64,000 nucleotides of DNA from NCBI GenBank assembly GCA_031216445.1, contig CM062212.1:2233001-2297000 (forward strand), read 5' to 3'. This DNA is from Lateolabrax maculatus. Taxonomy: Eukaryota; Chordata; Actinopteri; Acropomatiformes; Lateolabracidae. Each line of letters starts with the position of its first letter. Position 1 is the stretch's first letter. Made by a program: the position numbers and the translations under genes. The notes under the pieces were generated by a model that did no database searches, was not told the DNA's origin, and saw only the letters and a program-made list of their open reading frames with translations. This document shows positions 1 through 10,360 of the stretch, piece by piece.

Positions 1-279
1 AAGAACTGCAGCATCACTGAGTCAGATGGGACGAGGTTTCATCAGGTGTGATGAACATGTGGACTTCAAACTCACCAAAGAGCCCTTCAGGAGAACTTGT
101 TTTTCTGGGTGCTGAAGGAGAATGATCCTCCTTCTTTGCAAATAGGAAATGATGACATGACTTCCACCCTGAGGAGGAGGAGGAGGAGGAGGAGGAGGAG
201 GAGGTGGTTGAGAGCAGTGCAGTCTGCAGTGGGAGCGTTGATGGTGCAGCAGTGAGACGCTGTGGACGGCAGCTGATGG
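1..279 (+). promoter_or_regulatory. pax1: pax1 5' flank and candidate first exon
   Basis: No long ORF belongs here. The last four bases (276-279, ATGG) are followed by a good splice donor, GTGAGA, at 280. Pax1/Pax9 genes characteristically keep only the start codon and a base or two in exon 1, so this could be the true first exon, ending ATG-G and joining AG at 1610 to give M-E-H-S-Y-G-E-V. Alternatively it is a purely untranslated exon spliced to 1582. The transcription start cannot be located from sequence alone. Confidence 0.4.
171..204. repeat. (GGA)n microsatellite
   Basis: About eleven GGA units, immediately upstream of the candidate pax1 first exon. It may lie in the 5' UTR or promoter. 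On the opposite strand it would read as poly-proline, which is not a real protein. Confidence 0.9.
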
Positions 280-1581
280 GTGAGACGACAAAAACTGAAC
301 TTTTACATTAAACAGCTGAGAAGTCGTGTCAGACTTGGAGGACATTTACTCTCCAGTTGGATGTTTTCTGATGGAAAAGTTGCTTTGTTGGTGCTTCCTT
401 GTCTGGAAATGTGAGCTTTGTTTTATTGTTACAGTAGAGTCCTTTAAATAGGAACTGAAAAAACAAGTTACTAAAGCTGGTACAACTTCTTAAACTTTAT
501 TTTATTCCTTTGGATTAATTAATGTCTTAAAGTGCTTTCAAAATGTCAGCTTCAAATGAAATTTGATGGAAACTGTGTCCTTTTATACCAGACAAGTATA
601 ATCTCCTTAATCTGTGAAAGGTTTGTTCACTTGCAAATTTAGACTTATTGTAGCCTGCTTCAATTAAAAAGTAAAAAGTCAGATAAATGCAGGAAATACG
701 TTTGAATAAGTAGAAATTTGTGGCTGCAGCTGCATTAGACAATAATAATGATAATGTTTTTACAGGTAGCCTCATTCAGCAGTTCACATTTAAATTGAGA
801 ACATTGGATGAATAAAAACAAAGAGAAAATGCTGATTTCTGCATGAAAACAAAGTAAAGCCGTGAACTATCGGATGTGTTGGATTCAGAAATTTAAATTT
901 ATCCTGAAAAAAATGAATTTCATCTTCTGTTGCCTACATTTTTAAAAAAGGAAGATCATCTCTGTGGCGTCTGGAGGGTTTTTTATTAAGTTTTTCAGTC
1001 CCTCCACCTCCAAGTACAAAAACTGCAAGATTGTAAAAAGAAATGACACAAAATCTGATTTATTAATCAAACTTTCTTCTACAAATCAAATGTGAATAAT
1101 CCGGACCGGCTGCTGAATTTGTCAGATGGATCAGTAATGATCCCTTTAATGATAATTATCTGCCTTGGTGCTGTTACACACAATAAATGTTTTATTAGCA
1201 TTATTATCATTAAAGTGTGGACACATGATGTATTTATTAAAATGTTCTTGTATTTAATAATTGCATCATCTTTAATATCATTAATCGTTTAATATACATA
1301 CATATATATATACATATATATATATACATATATATGTATATATATATGTATATGTTGTATATAAATATATATACATACAGCTCTTTGACCTCAGACCTGA
1401 CTTTATTTTTGAATTAAACCTACACATTTATTAAATTTAGAAATAAGAAGTGCAGCTGGTTTCCTCTGCATGTTTCTTGTGAAGTAAAAACCTTTAAAAA
1501 CAAACTGAGTTTCTTTTCGTTTCATCATCATGAATCCAGTTAAAATCACAAGAATCGATAACGGACCTGCTTTGCCTTCAG
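280..1581 (+). other. Probable pax1 intron 1, AT-rich
   Basis: AT-rich sequence with no coding potential between the candidate exon 1 donor (280) and a strong pyrimidine-rich acceptor (ending 1581, CTTTGCCTTCAG). It contains a TA/TACA microsatellite at about 1290-1372 and is otherwise unremarkable. Confidence 0.5.
1290..1372. repeat. TA-rich microsatellite
   Basis: Alternating TATATA with interspersed ACATA/GTATA units. It is a simple repeat, probably length-variable, inside the putative first intron of pax1. Confidence 0.9.
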
Positions 1582-1584
1582 ACC

Positions 1585-4500
1585 ATGTTCTCCGGCCCCG
1601 GGGGTGCAGAGCACAGCTACGGGGAGGTGAACCAGCTCGGCGGGGTGTTCGTTAACGGGCGGCCGCTGCCCAACGCGGTGCGGCTGCGGATCGTGGAGCT
1701 GGCGCAGCTCGGCATGCGGCCCTGCGACATCAGCCGCCAGCTGCGCGTCTCCCACGGCTGCGTGTCCAAGATCCTGACCCGCTACAACGACACCGGCTCC
1801 ATCCTGCCCGGGGCCATCGGCGGCAGCAAGCCCCGGGTCACCACCCCCGCCGTGGTGAAGAGCATCCGGGACTACAAGCAGGGCGACCCGGGCATCTTCG
1901 CCTGGGAGATCCGGGACCGGCTGCTGTCGGACGGGGTGTGCGACAAGTACAACGTGCCGTCCGTCAGCTCCATCAGCCGGATCCTCAGGAATAAAATCGG
2001 GAGTCTGTCTCAGCAGTACGAGGGCAGCAAACCGGCCCCGGCCCAGCTGCAGTACGGACACGTGTACCCGTACCCCGCCTACACCGGGCCCCCGGGGGCC
2101 CCCGCCGGGGCCCGGAGCGGCGGCGGCCCCGCCGGGCACCTCGGCCTGCCGCGGAGCTGGCACAACATCCTGGGGATCCGAGCCTTCATGGACCCGACAG
2201 GTGATGCACACACCTGCTTTATTCACACTGAGACACGGGAGGAAGAAGTCAAACATCTGATCGTTTCCTTCATCTTTCTGTTATAAACTTGTGATCTCAC
2301 TCATGTTTCAAATGCGGTTTATAAAGGTCGTTGAATGTTTGTTAGTTGTGATATTGGCTGTAATAAAACTGAACATATTTAAAAGCAAACAAATACAGAA
2401 TAATGCTGCAAGTGAGGTTTGAGATAAATCTAATTAAGTAAATTATATCACAAGAAAAGTGTTTTTTACAAACTGAACTCATATTTCCTCACTTTTTAAT
2501 TATTAGAGTTTTTATTATATTTATATCTATTTATTGATGGTGTAAAAAGGAGTCAAAATTAAACATGTTGAATTAGCCTAAACCCTGGTTTTTAATTGCA
2601 GATTGTAAATTCTTCCCAGAAAAACAAACATAACATAAAACCTTCGTTGTTAAAAACTCTATGAAGTCATTAAAAACAAATGTTGATGCTGTAAGAAGCA
2701 TAACATAATTTTTAGAAGTCAGATAAAATGTGAAATCTCTGTCCCACAACATTAACTTGCTTCACACACATTAAGTAATAACATTTTTTATTTATTATCT
2801 AATTTAATTGATTTTAAATTACATTCATCTTTGACTTTGTCTTTACAAACACATTTTGAACTGTTTTGTATCGGACTGCAGCTGATGATTATTTTCATTC
2901 TGGATCCATCTGCTGATTATTTTCTCCATTAATCCATTGATCGTTTGCTTTGTAGAAATAGTGAAAATAGTGAAAATGGCGTCACAATGAGCCAGAGCTC
3001 AAAGTGACACCTTCACTGTCAAAACCTCAAAATTATTAAAAACACATTAAAACAATTCAAAGGTTAAAGCAGCAGATCTGAGAGGCTGGAAGCAGGAAAT
3101 GTTTTTACATGAAAAATGACTCAAACAATAATCAAAATAGTCAATATATAATAATTGATTAATGGACTAATGGTTTCAGCTGCTTGTATAAACTGTCAGG
3201 TAGTTTAATTTAGAGCAAAACATCAGATTTTATAAACTCTTCATGTGTTTTCTAAGTAAAAATCTTAATTTATAAAGTGGAATGAAAAGAAAAAACTCAA
3301 ATTAGTACTTAAGTAAATGCATATAAATACAGTTTTTATGGCCTTCATGGCATGAAAAGTGGCACAAAACACATCTGAAAAATTAAATATGACTGAAAAC
3401 AAAGCAAACTGATCTTTTAAGGTGGACTTGTTTGTCCTACGTGTTTAAAACTTCTCCCAACCAGCAGCTGCTGGTATGAACCAAACATTTTAAATTCTGA
3501 ATGTTTTATTTCCAGCCCTTTCTGGATCTGATGGACACTCGGCCAAGATGGAGGACTGGACCAGTGTGGCCAGTGTGACCAGTATGAGGCCGTTTCCGCC
3601 TGGAATCAGCGGAGTGGAGAAAACCAACAACGAGCCAGACCTCAAATACACACAGCAGGTAAACAAAGAAACCAGTGACATCAGAGCATTTCTTTAATCG
3701 TGTTTCTGGTTTTAGAAAATAACGACTTAATGCTGCTGTAAATAATTGATATTATCTAGATTTAATTTGACAGTAAAAATAATAAATATAAAGTCAAATT
3801 AAAGAGGGATTTATAAATAAATAGCAGATTAGAGAATTGGTAAATGAGGATTAGAAATCTAAAGGAAAATTGTAGGTTCTTTTCCCAGTTTGCGTTTGGA
3901 TTCACCAGCTGGAGTTTTTCTTCGTCCGGCTCTGTTTTTTATTTCGTGGCACGCGGAAGCGTCCGTGTGTAACCAGAGCTCTGATTGGCTGTCGTCGAGG
4001 CCCACTTCCTGTTTTCCAGCTGGTTTGGGATTAAACTACAAACAGCTGCAGACTCAGTGTTCAAACAGAGAGGCAGCAGTCCTGGTGCATGCTGGTACTT
4101 TCTTACTCCTCTGATATCAGAACACTTTCTGTTTATCAATAAGTATAAAATAAAGTGTGCTGCTGTCAGTTTAACTCATGGTTGCTATGGTTACCTGCAG
4201 TTTAAGACGCCCTGAGCTCGGATTTAAAATGTTAGTTTAACTGTTGACCAATCACAGCCAGGTATTCTGGCAGCCATGATGTAACCTGTGAGGAACCTTA
4301 CCTGCCAAGATGATGTTTTTTTAGGAAGTCGAGACATTTTGGAAGCGAGAGCAATTTTGGGAAGTGAATATATTTACAGAACATTTTGGGACATTTCTGG
4401 GAAATGCATTTATTTTTGTTAAGTAAAGACGGTTTTGGAAAGTAAGAAACATTTTGGAAATGTGGACATTTTCGGAAACAAGGATGGTTTTGGAAACCAA

Positions 4501-4838
4501 GGGCATTTTTTAAAAAAAAGTGGAATGTTTTGGGATCCTAGGACAATTTTATAAAGCAAGAAGGTATTTGTGGAAATGAGGATATTTGTGAAAAGTGAGG
4601 AAATTTTTTGGATGTAAGAATATTTTTTGAAAGTGGAATCAAAGTGAGGATAATTTGAGAGAATTTAAGACTTTTTTTTCAAAATAAGAGTCTAGGAAAT
4701 GTATGTCAGGTTTGCAAACGTGTGTAAATAGAAAACTAAATATTTATAAATGAGGACAGTTTTGAAAATGGAGGACTTTTTGAGGATTCGAGGACATTTT
4801 TTAAAAAGTAAGGAAATTTAAACAATTTGCTAATTAGG

Positions 4839-4882
<44 letters not shown>

Positions 4883-7184
4883 ATATTTTTTGAACAACAA
4901 AATCCTCTTTTCAGAGCAACAAACACAACCACCAACAAGAGTTTTCTGTGTATATTTATGATCCCCAGAGGATGAATCCCGGTGATTTTAGTGCCAAACT
5001 CTTTTGAACTGAACGTAATCCTGTGTTTCCATAAGTCCTGTTTAGGGAGTACGTGTTTCTAAATGGATTTCTTCCTCCTCAGTCTTCGTCCGGTCTGCCC
5101 GGTTACGTCTCAGCTTGTGCGTATTCTCCACCGAACCAGTACGGCGTGTACGGAGGCCCGGCAGCCAACTACATGAGCACTGGGCCCCACTGGCAGCCCC
5201 CGTCCTCCAGTCTCCCTCCCAGTTTGGCTCATCCCGGCCCTGCAGCAGCACTGGAGGCTGCAGATTTCCACACTGCGGCATCTTTCAAACTCCCACAAAG
5301 AGAAGGTATATCCACAGCTGTATTTCAGTCTTTTGGAGGACGGGCTCTGGAGGGGGAGTTGACTTTGTGGTCTGACTGAAAATTACAAATTTAAGAAACT
5401 GTCATTTAAAAAGCCGCAGTACTTCCATCCTGTGTTTTAGGCTATAAAAACACATTTGAGGGGCTTTATTTTCTGCTCAACGCTGCGTTTCTGCGCTCAA
5501 CAACCACTGATGTTTGTGTTTTTAAGAACAGGGTTGGTCCCAAATTACACAGCAGAAACAGCTCCTGGTTTTGATTTAAAAAAATCAAATTTTAGTTTGT
5601 TGGGATGAACCGAATTTGCTGCCTAAACTGGGTTTTAGTAATAAACTGCAGACTGAAACCAGGCTGAATTCTGAAAAAAGTACAAACGTTTTTGCATCAA
5701 AATCCTATTTAAAGTACCAAAAGTAAAAATACTCATCACGCAGAATAATATATATTATATTTTTGGATTATAATCATTGATGCATAAATGTGTTCATCAC
5801 TTTAATGTTGCAGGTGTAGCTCATTTTAAATACTTTAATCATAATTTAATTATTGATTATATTTTGTATTATTAATCTGAATCTGCAAAGTAACTAAAGT
5901 TATTAAATAAATGTAGTGGAGTAGAAGTATAAAGTAGCAGAAAATAGAAACATTTAGTAAAGTAGAAGTACCTCAAACTTTAAAGTGTTTGAGTAAATGT
6001 ATCTCACCTGTGCACGTTCAATATGTTTCACTAATTTAACATTAAGTGATTCTGTTTTTTTAACTTAAGTTTTGTATCTTCAGTCTTTTAAATTATAACA
6101 TTTTACTTTTTACAACAGAAAAAGAGTCTCGCTCCCGCTTCTCACCTCTGAACCGCCACGATTTTTAACTGGGAAAGTTCAAAATAATGATCACAAATCT
6201 GATCTCCAACCAGCAGCTTCAAGCCTCATTACAGCCGCTGATAATCAGGCAGCAGGCAGAACCCGTTCTTCATGAAGCCCAACGAACCGATAACCATCGC
6301 CTCAGTTCAATGCACCGATGTTCTGATGGTAGATAAATGAGTTTGTAAATTCTTCACCTGAACAAAATACAACTTCTACAACATTTCACAACGTCTGTGC
6401 TGCTCACAGTGACAGAAGTTATACAACAATGGGACTAATCACACTTTTTATTATCTTATCTATACTTCACTGTTAACTTAAAGGGATGATAATACATTAA
6501 AAAGAAAATAAATATGAAAACCTATAAAAAGTAATAAACGACAATTCTTCTGACCTTTTTATTATTAAACAATTCTCGTTTAAATTTTCTTATTTTCTTT
6601 ATATTTATGATTTGTCTGGCACAACTTTTTTTAAACTTTTAGTTTGGGTTAAGGATAAAGCCGGCAATATTCAATATTTTCGTATTGTCAGAAAATCTCA
6701 TATATGTTGTGATTTCTATGATATATCGTCTTCCACTGAGCCTCAGAGCTTCCATGTCTCCAGAAAACTGTTAAAAACACACGAGTGAGCCTCTCTGTTG
6801 CTCTGGGTGACATGTTCCTTCATCACCATGAACACACACACTGCAGTTTATCCTGACTCAGTCCACACACACACACACACACACCGTCCTGCTCACTACA
6901 GCACCACATGTGGATTCATCCGCCGCTGAAAATAGTCCCCAACAAATGCACTGTTTCCTGCTGTTTGTTTGATAAAAACAACAGTGAGCAGCTGTTTGAG
7001 GACAGAACCTTTTTAAACATGAAACTGTATATTTGTGAGTTGTTTTTAAAGGTTTAATGTCTTTATCCCTGATGTTGATGATAATTGATCTCATTCTGCC
7101 GTTTCCTCTGCAGACGACAGGAAACCTCAGAGTGCTCCGTACAAACACCATCACGCTGCTCACAGATTGCCTTCAGGCTCGTGA
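1585..7184 (+). CDS. pax1: Paired box protein Pax-1 (4 coding exons joined)
   Basis: Transcription factor for sclerotome and pharyngeal endoderm. Coding exons are 1585-2200, 3516-3658, 5083-5305 and 7114-7184; all introns are GT-AG and the phases agree (1, 0, 1), giving 350 aa. Exon 2 encodes the whole paired domain (about residues 12-140, starting GEVNQLGGVFVNGRPLP), followed by a degenerate octapeptide (residues 190-197). There is no homeodomain, as expected for Pax1/9. Pax1 rather than Pax9 is indicated by RDYKQGDPGIF, KMEDW, DLKYTQ, ACAYSPPNQYGVY, SFKLPQREG and the final exon DDRKPQSAPYK. Within the paired domain several positions that are nearly invariant in vertebrate Pax1/9 differ (NAVRL, LGMRP, ILTRYND, TTPAVVKSIRD, LLSDGV). 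Exon 2 is extremely GC-rich. The start is uncertain: ATG 1585 has a fair Kozak context (ACCATGT), but ATGG at 276-279 spliced to 1610 would give the family-typical ME start and 343 aa. It is probably one of two teleost copies (pax1a/pax1b); I cannot say which. Confidence 0.93.
2201..3515 (+). other. pax1 intron 2
   Basis: AT-rich intron between donor GTGATG at 2201 and acceptor TTATTTCCAG ending 3515. Most of its middle is a dispersed family 1 repeat copy (about 2873-3184) followed by a family 2 fragment (about 3185-3330). I see no other element. Confidence 0.85.
2873..3184. repeat. Dispersed repeat family 1, copy A
   Basis: About 310 bp running from CAGCTGATGATTATTTTCA to ACTAATGGTTTCAGCTGC. 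The ends are roughly inverted, rich in ATTAAT/GATTA words. The body includes AGTGAAAATGGCGTCACAAT and GAAAAATGACTCAAACAAT. At least eight relatives occur in this window (near 18.9, 40.5, 47.2, 50.0, 52.3, 56.9, 60.2 and 63.5 kb). I know this sequence type as a common teleost repeat but cannot assign a superfamily. Confidence 0.75.
4315..4830. repeat. Degenerate minisatellite, ~21-bp unit
   Basis: About 500 bp built from diverged copies of a unit resembling GTGAGGACATTTTTGGAAA. The words GAGGACATTTT, GGAAATG, TTTTGGAAA and AAGTGAGGA recur every 18-24 bases. It is old and diverged rather than a clean array, and lies inside pax1 intron 3. Confidence 0.8.
4841..4878. repeat. (GT)19 microsatellite
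   Basis: Uninterrupted GT dinucleotide tract directly after the minisatellite in pax1 intron 3. Confidence 0.97.
5695..6008 (+). repeat. Dispersed repeat family 2 (AGTAC-rich) copy
   Basis: Contains the diagnostic words AAAAGTAAAAATACTCAT, TTGATGCATAAATGTG, TTTAATGTTGCAGGTG, CTGCAAAGTAACTAAAG, AAATGTAGTGGAGTAGAAG and AGTATAAAGTAGCAGAAAAT in order. This is a widespread teleost repeat. Relatives are at 33.7, 38.8, 44.9 and 45.2-46.1 kb. Confidence 0.75.
6864..6884. repeat. (CA)n microsatellite
   Basis: Short CA tract in pax1 intron 4. Confidence 0.9.
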
Positions 7185-7206
7185 CGACGACGACGACGAC
7201 GACGAC
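7183..7206. repeat. (GAC)8 microsatellite overlapping the pax1 stop codon
   Basis: Eight perfect GAC units. The TGA stop of pax1 (7182-7184) is formed by a T plus the first unit, so length changes fall in the 3' UTR. Read in other frames it produces a spurious poly-Asp ORF. Confidence 0.95.
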
Positions 7207-7683
7207 TATGAAACACAAGAAGGCGAGGATGACGTGACACTTGAAAGACTGTCAGGTTTTATTTCTGAGCTCCAGATTAGACCTGAAGGAGAAACCTGCT
7301 CCTGGCTGTAACAAGTCATCCGTGATCGACTCCTTTCAGGACTTACTGAGGGAAAAATACACCAAAACAACAAAGTCTGTTTTTTTTAAATCCTTTTTCA
7401 CCCTGAATAGAAAAAATGAGAAGATTAATACAGCTCTCGCCTGTTTCCAGTACTGCTGGCTGTAACTTTATTGATTAACAGCCATGAGAGTGGCGTCGAT
7501 CTGAATGTTTAACTCTCCACCAGAAAGCCAATAAGCGTATTTCCAATCTGTCAATCTGTTGCTTGAAGCTCAATCTTTTCCCATATTTTTGTCATGAAAT
7601 AGGACGTTTCAACCGCATCGGGTTGTATCATCTTGTAAAGTATATCGGTAAAGCTGTATATATATTTTTCTATCAATGTGCTT

Positions 7684-7689
7684 AATAAA
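7684..7689 (+). terminator. Candidate pax1 polyadenylation signal (AATAAA)
   Basis: First AATAAA downstream of the pax1 stop, about 500 bp into the 3' flank. Further AATAAA hexamers at 7917-7922 and 8582-8587 are alternatives. Transcript data would be needed to choose. Confidence 0.35.
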
Positions 7690-10147
7690 GACACGCAATA
7701 GAAACCGTACGTCAGTGTCTGTGCAGTGAAAAAAGTTTCCCAGATGTTGGAGCGGACGAGAATGACAGACAGTCAAATATAATAATAAAACTTCAACTAT
7801 TAAATATCCAGAGTTTTTATAGGATCCTGTATGTGTCCATGAAATACACAGATATTTATACACGTTGGAAGTAATCTGTAGTATTGCAGGCTTTTCTGAC
7901 AACAGAGTTGACATATAATAAATCTATTTTGTTATTTAAACTACCTAAACATTGTAGATCTTATAGATAGTATTGTTTGTTGTTGTTTACAGTCTAGCAG
8001 CTGGTCATAAAACACTGGTAACAGAGTATTTTAACTGAAGTAAAGGATCTGAATACTTCCTCCAAAGGGGGTTTAATGTACAAAATGTGTCTGTTGCAGC
8101 AGAAATTCTCCAAAAGAACCAGTAAAACCAGCTGCAGATTTGGACTCCAGATTATCTGTTGCCTCCGCAGGTCAGGAGAAGCTTCCTGCAGGTACAAAGA
8201 AAAAGGTGTAAGATGATCCATCAGCAAGCAGCTCAAAGTAAACAGAGGCCGTCCGTTAATACCTGGACTATCTGCCAGAGCAAACGTCTTGTCATTGTTC
8301 AAAACTGTCTCTTCAGGAAGCTTTGGAGTCATTTAGGAAGCCATTTAAGTCCTTCTTCTCTTTGCTGTTATCTGCTTTCAGTCTCCAGACACCCGGAGTC
8401 ACTGGTCTGGGGCTCTCAGGGAGGGACATTAAAGGATAAATCCGGTCTGATTTTGGTAGTTTTTGGCTTAAGCACAGTGGTGGTTGTTAAAACGGATTTG
8501 GAAAAGAAAAGGAAGGTGAACAATGAAATTATTACTCAAACAGACCAGCTTCTGCTTCGACTTTGACCTGTTTCACTTTGGAATAAAGTGGTTTAGATAA
8601 TGTAGACAAACGGGTTTATGCTGTTATTCAGTTTTTTTTTCCATTTCTCAGCCTCTCACTGTCTTTCATTTGCTTATAATATGGAAGTGTTATACATTTT
8701 CTTTTTCAGAATAACCAGGACTATTTTAAATTAAGAAAATTTTAGTTGCATTTATGATTAAATTATAAACAAACCCATAGAAGTTTAAAAAGGCATTTCA
8801 TCAGATGTGATGTCTCATTACAGAACAGCAACTCAACTAATCAGTGACACGTGAGCTCACAACAGACTATGTCGACAGGTTTGAGAGTTATGATATATTC
8901 TTTAAATTAATTCAATGTCCTATTAATCATGTTCAAATGTGAAATGACACTTTTGCACTCAATTTTAACATTATGTTTAGTTTTACACCATATTTAATCT
9001 TTCATTCCAGTCCAAAAAGTATGTTACATAAATGACCTTTGTCTTCAATATATTATTGACATTTGGAGAAATGTAGATTTGTTGGATACATATTGTGTAA
9101 AATGTTGATGTGTACAAAGTAGAAGTACTGATTGTGCAGATAAAGGGTGGTAGTGGCGTCACCGTGCACCTTGATCTATATTAACGACACTAACAGCTGC
9201 ATCAGGGCTTGTGCTTTGTGCTCGTGCTGCACCTTTCACCTCACAAAACCTCTTGTGTTTGGCAGCCATTGAGAAGATGTTTTGTAACGCGACACGCTTT
9301 CACCTTTCTGCCTCGTTGTTCGTCAGGCTCCGTGGTTTATCTCTGCCTGGTGTTGTGCTTTGTGTTACGTCATCGCCGCCACCCACCCAACCAACCAGAG
9401 CTGAACGTCTGTTCCTCAGCATCGAGACGGCGCCACGCAGACGACTGTTGGCTGAGCGTGAAATGAACCCATTTGAAGGTCCACAGTTACATTAACAGCA
9501 TGATGCAACAAACTTCTTTCACAGTTTGAGAACATATCTGATCGAGTCGCTGAAATAGAAACACCTACGCAACAAATTATGCATAAACAACCTGTAAACA
9601 TTAAAAAAAAAAAAGACTCAAATTGATACATTGAATTGATATTGTCTTCAACGGGTGTGTGTGTGTCTCTGTATGACTCATGGTTAATGATATGATCTCT
9701 GTTGTTATTAATCATGGTTGAATCTTGCATTAACGCCTCACACAGATTCGTGACTGCACGCCGTGTGGTTTCCTCTGAGCACTTGGCTGCAGTCTTTGCC
9801 AGTGTACCGTGGCCGTGCACAAAGCCCGACCCCGGCTAATTACTGCGAAACAACAGCTCTTGCTTTGTGTTGCAACCCTGTGAACATCAGGTATCAATTA
9901 CAGCAGCTTAACTTGTCAGACGGAGAAGCTCCTTTTCATTTCTCTCTCAGGTGATGGAGTCTGAACAACTTCTTAAAGTGTGCCATTTTATTTTATTATT
10001 TTTTTTTTTTATCTGTGATTTTATTTGACCCTTTGAGTAATGTGAGGAAATAATCCATCTGTTGGCACTGCGGGAAGCCCCTGTTTGGCCCATTTCATCC
10101 ATTTGCAACCATGTCTCCAATATATTCCATTTATAAACCCTCCGTGG
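7690..10147. other. pax1 3' flank / start of gene desert
   Basis: No coding exon, RNA gene or clear repeat body recognised. Ordinary AT-rich sequence with a slightly GC-richer stretch at 9200-9480. The 9825-9960 block, containing TAATTACTGCGAAACAACAG, is non-repetitive and listed separately as a candidate regulatory element. Confidence 0.6.
9825..9960. promoter_or_regulatory. Candidate conserved non-coding element
   Basis: Compact, non-repetitive stretch with a homeodomain-type core (CTAATTACTG), an ACAACAG/TTGCAAC neighbourhood and GTATCAATTACAG. It differs from the flanking AT-rich drift. This is a guess from composition and motif density only; conservation cannot be tested here. Confidence 0.25.
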
Positions 10148-10360
10148 CCAGTTTATTAGGTACACCAACTGAAACTAACTGCCCTGCAATAAATGCTCCC
10201 TTCATGAAGGTTAAAATGTTCAGTTTTTGTTGAAACTGTTTCAGAGAGATGTTGATTCAGCACCACAAACTACATCCAGCCAAAATGATCCTACAGTTCA
10301 ATCAACACCTCTTTTATTTATTACAGACTGATTAGTTTCAGCGAGGTGTACTACTAAACT
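10148..10360 (+). repeat. Dispersed repeat family 3 copy
   Basis: Begins GTTTATTAGGTACACC and contains CCTGCAATAAATGCTCC, CTTCATGAAGG, TGTTGAAACTGTTT and GAGATGTTGATTCAGCAC. A second diverged copy is at 48826-49015, where CTTCATGAAGG and TGTTGAAACTGTTT recur in the same order. It is a known type of teleost interspersed repeat. Confidence 0.7.

Larger units (their letters stand above)
3659..5082 (+). other. pax1 intron 3 with large degenerate minisatellite
   Basis: Between donor GTAAAC at 3659 and acceptor TTCTTCCTCCTCAG ending 5082. It holds unique sequence at 3660-4310, a degenerate tandem array at about 4315-4830, and a GT microsatellite at 4841-4878. A short family 5-like fragment (GATCCCCAGAGGATGAATCC) lies near 4960. 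Confidence 0.8.
5306..7113 (+). other. pax1 intron 4
   Basis: Between donor GTATAT at 5306 and acceptor GTTTCCTCTGCAG ending 7113. It includes a family 2 repeat at about 5695-6008 and a CA microsatellite at 6864-6884. The remainder is AT-rich with no recognised element. The splice across it joins REG/D of the conserved Pax1 C-terminus in frame. Confidence 0.85.

Noticed and set aside
1546..2256. 236-codon ORF on the - strand opposite pax1 exon 2
   Set aside because: It is an antisense shadow created by GC-rich third positions; its Ala/Pro/Val/His-rich translation has no family resemblance, and the + strand encodes a certain paired domain.
7057..7311. ORF with eight aspartates after pax1
   Set aside because: Frame-shifted reading of the last pax1 exon and its GAC microsatellite; no homology or independent start.
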